DNA of 55,604 nucleotides from an uncultured beta proteobacterium (GTDB lineage Bacteria; Pseudomonadota; Gammaproteobacteria; Burkholderiales; Burkholderiaceae_C), in assembly GCA_903905735.1 (NCBI GenBank), contig CAIVHU010000259.1, positions 1 through 55,604 of the forward strand, written 5' to 3'. The notes below the pieces were generated by a model that made no database searches, was not told the DNA's origin, and saw only the letters and a list, made by a program, of their open reading frames with translations. Shown piece after piece: positions 28,306 to 37,383 of the stretch; the stretch's first letter is position 1; each line of letters begins with the position of its first letter. A program made the translations under genes and the position numbers.

Positions 28306-30186
28306 TTATTCAGCCTTGACGGCAGTGCCAGATTCAGGCCGCCAGATGGTACCGATAGACACCGTCTTGAGCCGGTTCTTGCGCCCGTACCAGAAATTCA
28401 CCACACCACGCGAGAAAAACACCCCGGAAAACATGCTGGTCATGATACCCAAACAATGCACCACTGCAAAGCCTCGCACCGGTCCCGAACCGAACGCCAG
28501 CAAAGACAAACCGGCAATCAAGGTGGTGATGTTGGAGTCAAAAATTGTCCCCCAGGCGCGGTCATAGCCGGTGTGAATGGCCGCCTGCGGCGAGGCCCCA
28601 TTGCGCAATTCTTCACGGATGCGCTCGTTGATCAGCACATTGGCATCAATGGCCATGCCCAGCACCAGGGCCATGGCTGCCATGCCCGGCAAAGTCAGCG
28701 TGGCCTGCAGCATCGACAAAACGGCGACCAGCAGCAACAGATTGAAAGCCAGCGCAATGCTTGAGAACACGCCAAACAACATGTAGTAAATGCACATGAA
28801 AATCGTGACTGCGACAAAACCCCAGGTCACACTGTCAAAGCCTTTGGCAATGTTTTCGGCACCCAGACTCGGTCCGATGGTGGTTTCTTCAATGATTTCC
28901 ATGGGCGCAGCCAGCGAACCGGAGCGCAACAGCAAGGCTGTGTCATTGGCTTCCATCGTGGTCATGCGACCCGAAATCTGCACCCGACCACCGCCAATTT
29001 CCGTACGAATCACCGGTGCGGTCACCACCTCACCCTTGCCCTTTTCAAACAGCAGGATGGCCATGCGTTTGCCCACGTTGTCACGCGTCACATCGCGGAA
29101 AATGCGTGTGCCCTTGGCATCCAGGTTCAGGTTGACGGTGGGTTCCTGTGTCTGGCTGTCAAAGCCGGGCTGGGCGTCCGTCAGGTTTTCGCCGGTCAGG
29201 ATGACCTGCTTTTTGACGATGACCGGCTGGCCGTTACGCTCCAGATAACGCTCCGAGCCAAAGGGCACCATGCCGGTGCCACTTTCAGCCGCGCGCGCTT
29301 CGGCGCTTTCATCAACCATGCGCACTTCCAGTGTGGCGGTGCGACCCAGAATGTCCTTGGCCTTGGCAGTGTCCTGAACGCCCGGCAATTCGACGACGAT
29401 ACGGTCCAGTCCCTGCTGCTGGATGACCGGCTCTGCCACCCCCAGCTCGTTGATCCGGTTGTGCAGGGTGGTGATGTTTTGCTTGAGCGCCTGATTCTGA
29501 ATGCGCAACGCTGCCTCAGGCTTGATGGCGGCGGTCAATTTGAGATCCGCGCCGTCCGTGGACTCAGTGGTCTGTAAATCAGTGAACTGATCCTGGAACA
29601 CCGCCTGCGCGGCAGCCAGCGTGGCAGCGTCACGAAACTTGACCTCAATCGTCTGCCCCACGCGATTGATGCCGCTGTGTCGGATATTCTTCTCTCGCAA
29701 GATGGTGCGCAGATCACCTGCCAGCGACTCGGCCCGCTTGGTCAGTGCGGCCTGCATGTCCACTTGCAACATGAAGTGCACGCCACCGCGCAAGTCCAGC
29801 CCCAGATACATGGGCGAGGCATGCAGTGCCGACAGCCAGGCGGGCGATCGCGACACCAGATTCAGCGCCACCACGTAGCCGGGGTCAGAGGGATCAGGCA
29901 CCAGGGTTTTCTGGATCACGTCCTTGGCCTTGAGTTGCGCATCCGTGGTGTTCAGCCGCACCTTGATGGAGGCACCTTCCAGGACAGCCTGATCCACCTC
30001 GATCGACGCGGACTTCAACGCCGCCTCGACCTGGGCCAAGGTGCTGGCATCCACCTTGAACATAGATTTCGCCGAGGACACCTGCACGGCAGGCGCTTCA
30101 CCAAAAAAATTGGGCAGCGCATACAGGCCGCCCACCACCAGCGCGATCACGATGATCACGTATTTCCAGACCGGGTAACGATTCAT
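28306..30186 (-). CDS. secD: protein translocase subunit SecD
   Basis: The 626-residue protein has a TM at about residues 9-28, the conserved LGLDLRGGVHFMLQVD motif, a large periplasmic P1 domain and a C-terminal six-helix bundle with AMALVLGMAIDANVLINERIREEL. It is the SecF partner. The start ATG gives the usual betaproteobacterial length. It is 50 bp downstream of yajC. Confidence 0.97.
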   Translation of the reverse strand: MNRYPVWKYVIIVIALVVGGLYALPNFFGEAPAVQVSSAKSMFKVDASTLAQVEAALKSASIEVDQAVLEGASIKVRLNTTDAQLKAKDVIQKTLVPDPSDPGYVVALNLVSRSPAWLSALHASPMYLGLDLRGGVHFMLQVDMQAALTKRAESLAGDLRTILREKNIRHSGINRVGQTIEVKFRDAATLAAAQAVFQDQFTDLQTTESTDGADLKLTAAIKPEAALRIQNQALKQNITTLHNRINELGVAEPVIQQQGLDRIVVELPGVQDTAKAKDILGRTATLEVRMVDESAEARAAESGTGMVPFGSERYLERNGQPVIVKKQVILTGENLTDAQPGFDSQTQEPTVNLNLDAKGTRIFRDVTRDNVGKRMAILLFEKGKGEVVTAPVIRTEIGGGRVQISGRMTTMEANDTALLLRSGSLAAPMEIIEETTIGPSLGAENIAKGFDSVTWGFVAVTIFMCIYYMLFGVFSSIALAFNLLLLVAVLSMLQATLTLPGMAAMALVLGMAIDANVLINERIREELRNGASPQAAIHTGYDRAWGTIFDSNITTLIAGLSLLAFGSGPVRGFAVVHCLGIMTSMFSGVFFSRGVVNFWYGRKNRLKTVSIGTIWRPESGTAVKAE

Positions 30187-30236
30187 AACCGCCCTTCAGA
30201 TAACAAAATGCTGGCCAACGCCAGCTTTGTGACGGA

Positions 30237-30563
30237 TTACTTGATAGTGCCCTTGGGCAGAACCTGCACCACGGAGCTGCGCTGCAGTTGCACCTCTACC
30301 CCGGTGGCTATTTCGATGCTGAGAAAGCCCTCAGTCATCTTGGTGACCTTGCCCAGCAAACCGCCTGCTGTGACAACCTCGTCACCCTTGGCCAGAGCTT
30401 CGACCATGTTCTTGTGATCTTTGGCCTTTTTCATTTGGGGGCGAATCATCACGAAATACAGCACCACAAACATCAGGACCAGGGGCAGCATGCCCATCAG
30501 CGACGATTGCACGTCACCGGCAGCGGCGGGGGCGGCTTGCGCAAATGCAGAGGAAATAAACAC
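30237..30563 (-). CDS. yajC: YajC, SecDF-associated membrane protein
   Basis: The 108-residue protein has one TM (LMGMLPLVLMFVVLYFVMIRPQ) followed by a soluble domain with the family motif GDEVVTAGGLLGKV. It starts at GTG 30563, six bases after GGAG. The tgt/queA genes that often precede yajC are absent; the YqjK-like gene lies upstream on the same strand at a distance of about 120 bp. Confidence 0.96.
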   Translation of the reverse strand: MFISSAFAQAAPAAAGDVQSSLMGMLPLVLMFVVLYFVMIRPQMKKAKDHKNMVEALAKGDEVVTAGGLLGKVTKMTEGFLSIEIATGVEVQLQRSSVVQVLPKGTIK

Positions 30564-30685
30564 AAAAGACTCCAGAATTCAAAAGAAAAACAGACCAGAT
30601 ATCAGAACAAGCTACACGATTAAGCTGGCAAAAAGTTCAACGGGGATTGTATGGGGGTTGCCCGGTGGTGATTTTTCCAACCCCA

Positions 30686-31000
30686 TCAGAGCCTCAAGCC
30701 ATACAGGGACACCCAGCGCTGCAGCCTGCGCCAGCGGCGCCAGACCAAAAAGCCCCGACTGCCCCACAACCAGGCGCGCCGAGGTTTGAAGATCACCAAC
30801 GCGGTGACGGCTGTGGCTACCACCAGAGGATGACTGCGCAGGTAAGTTGCAGCCTCGTGCAGCCATTGCGACACCGCATCAACCCCACGCACGGCGCGCT
30901 GGACCGGTCGCCATTGCTCTGCCACGCCTTGACGCTGGGAGGCAATCCTCTCCAGCAAACGCCCTTGCTCGCGATACAAGTCAACGAGTCGTGGATTCAT
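30686..31000 (-). CDS. YqjK-like small protein
   Basis: The 104-residue basic protein begins MNPRLVDLYREQGRLLERI, carries one weak hydrophobic segment (HPLVVATAVTALVIF) and ends in an Arg/Trp-rich tail. This matches the YqjK-like proteins found after YqjE/YqjD homologues in proteobacteria. It overlaps the preceding gene by 20 nt. Function unknown. Confidence 0.72.
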   Translation of the reverse strand: MNPRLVDLYREQGRLLERIASQRQGVAEQWRPVQRAVRGVDAVSQWLHEAATYLRSHPLVVATAVTALVIFKPRRAWLWGSRGFLVWRRWRRLQRWVSLYGLRL

Positions 31001-31391
31001 GTCCGGCGGCCTTCCTGAGTTGATGCAAATCCTCCTGCAACTCAGTCAGACTCAGAGTCAAAACAGGTGCCTGCTGCACGGCGCCACGGCGCAAGAGCAT
31101 GAAGAAAAACAGGCACAGGACAAAGAAGACGAGCAAAAACACCCCCAATACCAAGAGCCGCTGATCCCACCAGACCACCAGTGCCAATCCGATCAGTACC
31201 AGAATCATGAGCACAAAACTCACCAGCAAAGCCAGTGTCAGCTTGAGCTGCGTGGCCAAATGGCATTTCTGGATCTGGATTTCATTGACCAGCAGGTCCA
31301 GGCGTGTCTGCAACAGATCCAGCACGCCACCAGAAATGCTTTTGAGCGCTGCCATCACCCCCGGTGAAGCGTTTGTGGATTCGTCAGCCAT
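30981..31391 (-). CDS. YqjE-like phage-holin-family membrane protein
   Basis: The 136-residue protein has an amphipathic N-terminal helix, two adjacent TMs (LTLALLVSFVLMILVLIGLALVVWW and LGVFLLVFFVLCLFFFML) and a C-terminal helical tail, matching the YqjE/phage-holin superfamily. In E. coli homologues lie next to YqjD, a ribosome-associated inner-membrane protein. It is 41 bp downstream of the DUF883 gene. Function unknown. Confidence 0.75.
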   Translation of the reverse strand: MADESTNASPGVMAALKSISGGVLDLLQTRLDLLVNEIQIQKCHLATQLKLTLALLVSFVLMILVLIGLALVVWWDQRLLVLGVFLLVFFVLCLFFFMLLRRGAVQQAPVLTLSLTELQEDLHQLRKAAGHESTTR

Positions 31392-31432
31392 GGCGCATCA
31401 GGTCAGGGGAACCCCACGCTGACGTGGCGGCA

Positions 31433-31753
31433 TCAACGCCGGGCAATGACCACACCCAACAATAAACCGACACCAGCAGCAATGCCGACCGCGGTCCAGG
31501 GAGATTCGTGAACATAAGTGTCAGTGGCTTTGGCGGCGGCCTTGGTCTTGGCAACCAGCAACGCTTCGGCATGTCCCAGACGCACTTTGGCGTCCTGCAG
31601 GCGCGTCTGAACACGGGCGCGCAGGCTGGCTACCTTTTCGCCAGCCTGATCTGCTGTGGCAGTCAACACCTCTTCGGCATCGGCAATGATGGTTTTGATG
31701 TCCGCGATGCGTTGTTCCTGCGCATTGATATCGGCTTGTTGAGCGGTTGACAT
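31433..31753 (-). CDS. DUF883 (YqjD/ElaB-like) C-tail-anchored protein
   Basis: The 106-residue protein starts MSTAQQADINAQEQRI; an AAGGATC ribosome-binding site supports the ATG at 31753 over a longer frame at 31786. A charged coiled-coil helix is followed by the C-terminal membrane anchor HESPWTAVGIAAGVGLLLGVVIARR-type segment, the family signature. YqjD and ElaB in E. coli associate with ribosomes in stationary phase; the same role here is inference. It is first of a three-gene unit with the YqjE- and YqjK-like genes. Confidence 0.86.
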   Translation of the reverse strand: MSTAQQADINAQEQRIADIKTIIADAEEVLTATADQAGEKVASLRARVQTRLQDAKVRLGHAEALLVAKTKAAAKATDTYVHESPWTAVGIAAGVGLLLGVVIARR

Positions 31754-31779
31754 GATGATCCTTTCAAAAAACAACTCTA

Positions 31780-31808
31780 ATTCCAAAATGAAAATAGATC
31801 TTTGTCAG
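31780..31808 (-). promoter_or_regulatory. candidate sigma-70 promoter of the DUF883 gene
   Basis: On the minus strand CTGACA (-35, at 31803-31808), a 17-bp spacer and TGGAAT (-10, at 31780-31785) lie shortly upstream of the ATG at 31753. The spacing is optimal and each box differs from consensus at one or two positions. Confidence 0.45.
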
Positions 31809-31923
31809 CACCAATGGTCGCACTTTCGCTGTGGTAGTTCAAGCCAAATCCTTGCAAATATTGCCGATGAAATGGCACCAAGCCCCACGCTGCGTACAGC
31901 CTCGGGATAATGGCAGTTGCGCC

Positions 31924-34900
31924 TTAACGGGACGACAGCACCCGAAACCTCTGCGCCAGCACCTGCCACTTCTGCTGCGCCGCTGCCAGATTGCGCGCCT
32001 TGACGTGACCAAAACCTTTGATCCCCTCGGGCACGCTGGCCATCTCAAGCGCCAATGTGTACATCTCGTTGCCATGCGGCTGGTCTGCCGCGCCTGACAG
32101 CACGGGCAGCAAGTCAGCCAACATGGTTTGGTATTGCGTGATCAGGGCACGCTCAGCGCGGCGCTCGGTCGTGCGGCCAAAGATATCCAGCGCGGTGCCG
32201 CGTAGTCCTTTGAGTTTGGCGAGCCATTTGAAGGCCGTCAAAGTGGCCGGGCCAAATGGCCGTTTGACCAGTTCGCCTCGCTCATTGGTTTTGGACCACA
32301 GTGGCGGTGCCAGATGAAACTGCAGACTGTAGTCACCCTCAAACTGCCCAGCCAGTTTTTGCGTAAAACTGCCATTGCTGTACAGGCGCGCCACTTCGTA
32401 TTCGTCCTTGTAGGCCATCAGCTTGAACAGATAGCGTGCCACGGCTTCGCTGAACAAAGTTTTGCCCCATGTGGTGTCAAGGCGCTGCGCCTGCGCCACT
32501 AGCGCGCTGTACTGTGCCGCATAGGCAGCACTCTGGTAAGCGGTGAGGTGGGCCACACGCTTGGCCACCATTTCGGATAACGCCGGTTTTTTGACGAAAT
32601 TGATGACCTGCACCGCCTGGAACAAGGCCTGTACTGCCGCCAGGTCATGCGCACAGCACCGTCCCCATTCAAAAGCAGCCTGGTTGTTAACAACCTGCAC
32701 GCCGTTGAGTTCCATGGCGCGCAACAGCGCCGCGCGGCTTAGAGGCACGCGCCCTTGCTGCCAGGCGTAACCCAGCAACAAAGGGTTGGTGTAGATGGCA
32801 TCGCCCAGCGCCTGGCGCGCCACCCACTCGGCATCAAGCAAGCCCAGGCCTTCGGTGCCTACTGCAACGCGGATGGCAGATTCACAGGCGTTCTCGGGAA
32901 ACTCCCACTGGGTGTTGTGCACAAAGGCTGCGGTGGGTGTGGCGTGCGTGTTGAGCGCCACATAGCTGCGTCCGGGCTGCATCACGGCTAGCGTGGCCTT
33001 GCTGGCGGCCACGATGGCATCACAGGCGATCACCAGGTCTGCCTGCCCCGTATCCACCTTGCTGGTGTAAATCGCGTCGTGTGTATCGGCGATCTGGATA
33101 TGGCTCCAGGTCGCGCCACCTTTTTGCGCCAGGCCACCGGCATCCTGCGTGACCACCGCCTTGCCCTCCAGATGCGCCGCCATGCCCAGCAACTGCCCGA
33201 TGGTGATCACGCCGGTACCGCCAACACCGCCCACCACGATGCCCCAAGCGCCCGTGGTGTCGGGCAACACCGGCTCGGGCGGTTCAGGCAAGTGGGCCAG
33301 GCGGCTGGCTTGGTCTTTTTTGGGTTTTTTGAGCTGCCCGCCCTTGACCGTGACAAAACTCGGGCAAAAACCTTTGACACACGAAAAGTCCTTGTTGCAG
33401 CTGTTCTGGTTGATGACGCGCTTGCGGCCAAACTCGGTTTCCAGCGGCTCCACGCTCAGGCAGTTGGACTGCTCGCCGCAATCGCCACAGCCTTCACACA
33501 CCAGTTCGTTGATGACCAGGCGCTCGCTGGGCTCGGGCAGGCTGCCACGTTTGCGCTTGCGCCGCTTCTCTGTCGCGCACATCTGGTCGTAAATGATGGC
33601 GGTCGTACCCGCGATCTCCCTGAAAGCACGCTGGACCGAATCCAGCTCGTCACGGTGATGCACCTTCACGCCGTCGGCCAGCGCCGCGCCCTGGTACTTG
33701 GCGGGATCATCGGTCACGATCACCAGGCGTGTCACGCCTTCAGCGCGCAGACAGTTCATGATCTGCAACACGCTGTGGCCCTCGGGCCGCTCGCCGACCC
33801 GCTGGCCACCCGTCATGGCCACGGCATCGTTGTACAGAATTTTGTAGGTGATGTTGACACCCGCAGCAATGCTCTGGCGAATGGCCAGCAGGCCGCTGTG
33901 AAAGTAGGTGCCATCACCCAGATTGGCGAACACATGGGTGTCCGTCGTGAAAGGCTGCTGCCCGACCCAGGCCACACCTTCACCGCCCATCTGGCTGAAG
34001 GTGCTGGTGGAGCGGTCCATCCACACCGTCATGAAATGGCAGCCAATGCCCGCCAGTGCGCGCGAGCCCTCGGGCACGCGGGTGCTGGTGTTGTGCGGGC
34101 AGCCGCTGCAAAACCAGGGCGTGCGCTCGCCAGTGCCGGTGGCGAGCGTCTGCAAAGCGCGTTCTCTGGCGTCCAGCTGTTCCAGATGCTGGTCCATGCA
34201 CCGCTGCACGTCGGGCGGCACACCCAACCGGGTCAACCGCTTGGCAATTGCGTTGGCGACCAGTCCAGGGGACAGGTCGGCGTTGGCGCGCAACAGGGCA
34301 TGGTTGGCGGGATTGGGGTGGCTCCATTCGCCGCCTGCACCGTCCGCATCGACATCGAACTTGCCCACCACATTGGGCCGTTCGCGCCAGTGGTACAGCT
34401 CTTCCTTGAGCTGGTATTCGATCAGCTGGCGCTTTTCCTCGACCACCAGAATCTCTTGCAGTCCTTTGGCAAAGTCGTGGGCGATGCTGGCTTCCAGCGG
34501 CCAGACTACATTGACCTTGTGCAGCCGGATGCCCAGCTGGCGACAGGTGGCGTCACTCAGACCCAAATCGTGCAAAGCCTGCCGCGTGTCATTGAACGCC
34601 TTGCCGCTGGCGATGATGCCAAAACGGTCCTGCGGTGTGGCGATCACGTTGTGATTGAGTCGGTTGGCGCGCACATAGGCCAGCGCGGCGTACCACTTGA
34701 AATTCATCAGCCGGGCTTCCTGATCCAGCGGCGCGTCGGGCCAACGGATGTGCAAGCCGCCGGGTGGCATGTCAAAGTCTTCGGGCAGGACGATCTTCAC
34801 CCGGTCGATGGCCACATCCACCGAGGCGGACGACTCCACCACCTCCTGAATCGTCTTCATGCCTGCCCACACACCCGAAAAACGGCTCAAGGCAAGGGCG

Positions 34901-35487
34901 TGCAAGCCCATGTCCAGAATGCCTTGTACGTCTGACGGAAAAAACACCGGCAGCCCGCAGGCCTTGAAGATGTGGTCGCTCTGGTGTGCGGCCGTCGAGC
35001 TTTTGCTGACATGGTCGTCACCCGCCACCGCCAGCACGCCGCCCAAGGGCGCGGTCCCAGCGTTGTTGGCGTGCTTGAACACGTCCGAGCTGCGGTCTAC
35101 GCCGGGACCCTTGCCGTACCAGATGCCAAACACGCCATCAAACTTTTTGGTGTTGGGGTACAGGTCCAGTTGCTGCGTGCCCCAGACGGCGGTGGCGGCC
35201 AATTCTTCGTTCACGCCGGGCTGGAACACGATGTGGTTCGCGTCGAGGTGTTTTTGCGCGGATACCAGCGCTTGGTCATAGCCGCCCAGCGGCGAGCCAC
35301 GGTAGCCACTGATGAAGCCTGCCGTGTTCAACCCGGCCAGGGCATCGCGCTGGCGCTGCACCAGTGGCAAGCGCACCAGCGCCTGCACGCCGCTCATGAA
35401 GGCCCGGCCCTGTGTCAGCTTGTATTTGTCGTCCAGCGTGGCAGAGGGCATGACCTGGCTGGCAAGCTTGGGCAACAGAATGTCCAT
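31924..35487 (-). CDS. indolepyruvate ferredoxin oxidoreductase, fused subunits
   Basis: The enzyme oxidatively decarboxylates indolepyruvate and related 2-oxo acids to acyl-CoA with ferredoxin as acceptor, in aromatic amino acid breakdown. The large protein (1187 aa from ATG 35487) has an N-terminal TPP/pyrimidine-type domain (GFISGYRGSPLGGYD), a central TPP domain (GCPHNTSTRVPEG, NLGDGTYFHSG), a cysteine cluster (VCEGCGDCGEQSNC, SCNKDFSCVKGFCP) and a C-terminal gamma domain (GGVGGTGVITIGQLLG). The start follows GAGG; an ATG 36 bases further in (35451) and one at 35550 are alternatives. It is transcribed away from the polyol operon. Confidence 0.93.
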   Translation of the reverse strand: MDILLPKLASQVMPSATLDDKYKLTQGRAFMSGVQALVRLPLVQRQRDALAGLNTAGFISGYRGSPLGGYDQALVSAQKHLDANHIVFQPGVNEELAATAVWGTQQLDLYPNTKKFDGVFGIWYGKGPGVDRSSDVFKHANNAGTAPLGGVLAVAGDDHVSKSSTAAHQSDHIFKACGLPVFFPSDVQGILDMGLHALALSRFSGVWAGMKTIQEVVESSASVDVAIDRVKIVLPEDFDMPPGGLHIRWPDAPLDQEARLMNFKWYAALAYVRANRLNHNVIATPQDRFGIIASGKAFNDTRQALHDLGLSDATCRQLGIRLHKVNVVWPLEASIAHDFAKGLQEILVVEEKRQLIEYQLKEELYHWRERPNVVGKFDVDADGAGGEWSHPNPANHALLRANADLSPGLVANAIAKRLTRLGVPPDVQRCMDQHLEQLDARERALQTLATGTGERTPWFCSGCPHNTSTRVPEGSRALAGIGCHFMTVWMDRSTSTFSQMGGEGVAWVGQQPFTTDTHVFANLGDGTYFHSGLLAIRQSIAAGVNITYKILYNDAVAMTGGQRVGERPEGHSVLQIMNCLRAEGVTRLVIVTDDPAKYQGAALADGVKVHHRDELDSVQRAFREIAGTTAIIYDQMCATEKRRKRKRGSLPEPSERLVINELVCEGCGDCGEQSNCLSVEPLETEFGRKRVINQNSCNKDFSCVKGFCPSFVTVKGGQLKKPKKDQASRLAHLPEPPEPVLPDTTGAWGIVVGGVGGTGVITIGQLLGMAAHLEGKAVVTQDAGGLAQKGGATWSHIQIADTHDAIYTSKVDTGQADLVIACDAIVAASKATLAVMQPGRSYVALNTHATPTAAFVHNTQWEFPENACESAIRVAVGTEGLGLLDAEWVARQALGDAIYTNPLLLGYAWQQGRVPLSRAALLRAMELNGVQVVNNQAAFEWGRCCAHDLAAVQALFQAVQVINFVKKPALSEMVAKRVAHLTAYQSAAYAAQYSALVAQAQRLDTTWGKTLFSEAVARYLFKLMAYKDEYEVARLYSNGSFTQKLAGQFEGDYSLQFHLAPPLWSKTNERGELVKRPFGPATLTAFKWLAKLKGLRGTALDIFGRTTERRAERALITQYQTMLADLLPVLSGAADQPHGNEMYTLALEMASVPEGIKGFGHVKARNLAAAQQKWQVLAQRFRVLSSR

Positions 35488-35648
35488 CGTGTGAGGCCTC
35501 ATGGTGTGGAGAAGGTATCGCGCTGCGTGGTGCCCTATTTTGAACGCCAATCAGCGAACCAGCGGCCAATAACAACGTGTGTCCAAGCTGCAAAGGGTCT
35601 TTTGCCACCCGTCACTGCCTAGGGATACCGCGCAAGAATCTACAAGAA

Positions 35649-35698
35649 ATTGGCCTCCAGCCCTTATAGATAAATCGCTGATAGCTATTATTTTTGAA
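35649..35698. repeat. palindromic repeat copy, intergenic
   Basis: It reads TTGGCCTCCAGCCCTTAT, AGATAA, ATCGCTGATAGCTATT and an AT-rich end. It shares TTGGCCT..AGCCC and GCTAT with the segment inside the nitrilase-like gene (47604-47653) and the two-part layout with 44827-44881. Confidence 0.7.
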
Positions 35699-35753
35699 TC
35701 ATCCTGACCGAGGATTTGTGCCAACCGCATCAAAGCAATACAAATTTGCCATG

Positions 35754-35773
35754 ACTAGGTGTAAATACTAGGT
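35754..35773 (+). promoter_or_regulatory. tandem ACTAGGT repeats, candidate regulator-binding site
   Basis: ACTAGGT occurs at 35754-35760 and again at 35767-35773, a 13-bp period, upstream of the polyol operon. AraC-type regulators bind paired direct half-sites, and an AraC gene lies in the operon, so this is a candidate site. A TTGCCA at 35746-35751 is next to it but no good -10 follows. Confidence 0.35.
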
Positions 35774-35908
35774 CAACTTTGCAAGCGAGTATCAACATGT
35801 CCGACTTAAGTATCAAAGCCGCATCACAGGATCAGTATCGTTGCCCCTGTCAGCGCCCGAGAGGCACTGAACAGAGCAAATCACACCCCTCTCAACGGAG
35901 ACCACACC

Positions 35909-37222
35909 ATGAAACTGAAAGTTTGCCTCACCCTTGCCGCCTCTCTGGTTTTGTCGCTTTGCGGCATGACCCACGCGGCCACCGAGCTGGTCATTGCCAC
36001 CGTCAACAACGGCCACATGATCGAGATGCAAAAGCACACCAAGGAATTTGAAGCCGCCAACCCCGGCATCACCCTCAAGTGGGTCACGCTCGAAGAAGGT
36101 GTGCTGCGCCAGCGCGTCACCACCGACATCGCCACCAAGGGCGGCCAGTTTGACGTGATGACCATCGGTATGTACGAAACCCCCATCTGGGGCAAAAAAG
36201 GCTGGCTGACCGAGATCAAGCCCGATGCGGCTTATGACGTGAATGACCTGTTGCCCGCCATGCGCGACGGCCTGTCGGTGGATGGCAAGTTGTACGCCGC
36301 ACCGTTTTATGGTGAAAGCTCGATGCTGATGTACCGCAAGGATCTGGCTGACAAGGTCGGCGTCAAAGTCAGCGACCACCCCACCTGGAACGAAGTCAGA
36401 GATCTGGCCGCCAAGATCAATGACCCGGCGCATGGCGTCTATGGCATCTGCCTGCGCGGCAAACCGGGGTGGGGCGACAATATGGCCTTCCTGAGCACCC
36501 TGGTCAACACCAACGGCGGCCAGTGGTTTGACATGAAATGGAAACCCCAACTGGAATCGCAACCCTGGAAGACCGCGATCAACTTCTACGTGGATCTGTT
36601 GAACAAATACGGCCCTCCGGGCTCTTCAGCCAACAGCTTCAATGAAATTCTGGCGCTCTACAACGAGGGCAAGTGCGGCATGTGGGTTGATGCCACCATC
36701 GCCGCATCCTTCATCACCGACCCGAAACAGTCCAAAGTGGCTGACAAAGTCGCCTTTGCCCAAGCACCTATCGCCGTGACCCCCAAGGGTGCCAACTGGC
36801 TGTGGGCCTGGGCGTTGGCGATTCCCGCAGGTTCACAAAAAGTCGAAGCCGCCACCAAGTTTGTGACCTGGGCCACCAGCAAGGAATACATCAACCTGAT
36901 CGGCAAGGAGGTGGGCTGGGGCAACATTCCCACCGGCACGCGCAAGAGCACCTACACCAATGCCGAGTTTCTGAAAGTGGCGAAGTTTGCCTCCGCTGAA
37001 AAAGCCGCCATCGACAGCGCCAATCCGAACGATGCGACGCTGCCCAAGAGCCCGTATGTTGGTGTGCAGTTTGCCGCGATTCCCGAGTTTCAGGCGATTG
37101 GCACCACGGTGGGTCAACAAATGAGTGCGGCATTGGCTGGCAAGATCAGCGTTGATGCCGCCTTGAAGGCATCGCAATTGGCCGCTGAACGTCAAATGAC
37201 GCGGGCTGGCTACTACAAATAG
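35909..37222 (+). CDS. polyol ABC transporter substrate-binding protein
   Basis: The 437-residue protein has a Sec signal peptide ending near THAA (about residue 24) and the fold of family-1 extracellular sugar-binding proteins (VIATVNNGHMIEMQKHTKEFE, YGESSMLMYRKDLADK). It is most like the mannitol/sorbitol-type binding proteins (MtlE/SmoE). A GGAG ribosome-binding site precedes the ATG. It is first in an operon with two permeases, ATPase, polyol dehydrogenases and xylulokinase. The exact substrate (mannitol, sorbitol or arabinitol) is not determined by sequence. Confidence 0.9.
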   Translation: MKLKVCLTLAASLVLSLCGMTHAATELVIATVNNGHMIEMQKHTKEFEAANPGITLKWVTLEEGVLRQRVTTDIATKGGQFDVMTIGMYETPIWGKKGWLTEIKPDAAYDVNDLLPAMRDGLSVDGKLYAAPFYGESSMLMYRKDLADKVGVKVSDHPTWNEVRDLAAKINDPAHGVYGICLRGKPGWGDNMAFLSTLVNTNGGQWFDMKWKPQLESQPWKTAINFYVDLLNKYGPPGSSANSFNEILALYNEGKCGMWVDATIAASFITDPKQSKVADKVAFAQAPIAVTPKGANWLWAWALAIPAGSQKVEAATKFVTWATSKEYINLIGKEVGWGNIPTGTRKSTYTNAEFLKVAKFASAEKAAIDSANPNDATLPKSPYVGVQFAAIPEFQAIGTTVGQQMSAALAGKISVDAALKASQLAAERQMTRAGYYK

Positions 37223-37272
37223 GGCGCATCTGTTTGGCGACTGCGCCAGCTGTTCTGGGGCCGATGGTTCTC

Positions 37273-37295
37273 ACCGTACATACGTATGGTGCGGT
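37273..37295. promoter_or_regulatory. imperfect palindrome between binding protein and permease genes
   Basis: The segment is centred on the perfect palindrome CATACGTATG with flanking arms ACCGTA and GTGCGGT that pair with one bulge. It lies in the 161-bp gap after the binding-protein gene. Structures here often protect the abundant binding-protein mRNA; an operator is the alternative. Confidence 0.35.
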
Positions 37296-37383
37296 ACATC
37301 GACCCGATGTCGAGCCCGGCGCGACCGCACCTGTCTGAATATGTCGTGACTTTCTTTGACTGACATCTTTCAAGGGCATTTCC

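Larger units (their letters stand above)
35488..35908. other. 421-bp divergent intergenic region
   Basis: This gap separates the oxidoreductase from the polyol operon. It contains a palindromic repeat (35649-35698) and a pair of direct repeats (35754-35773). The short open frames within it have no recognisable product or ribosome-binding site. Promoters for both flanking units must lie here; I could not assign convincing boxes. Confidence 0.7.

Noticed and set aside
35779..36051. Small ORF ahead of the polyol operon
   Set aside because: It runs into the signal-peptide region of the binding protein in another frame, and has no recognisable domain or ribosome-binding site.
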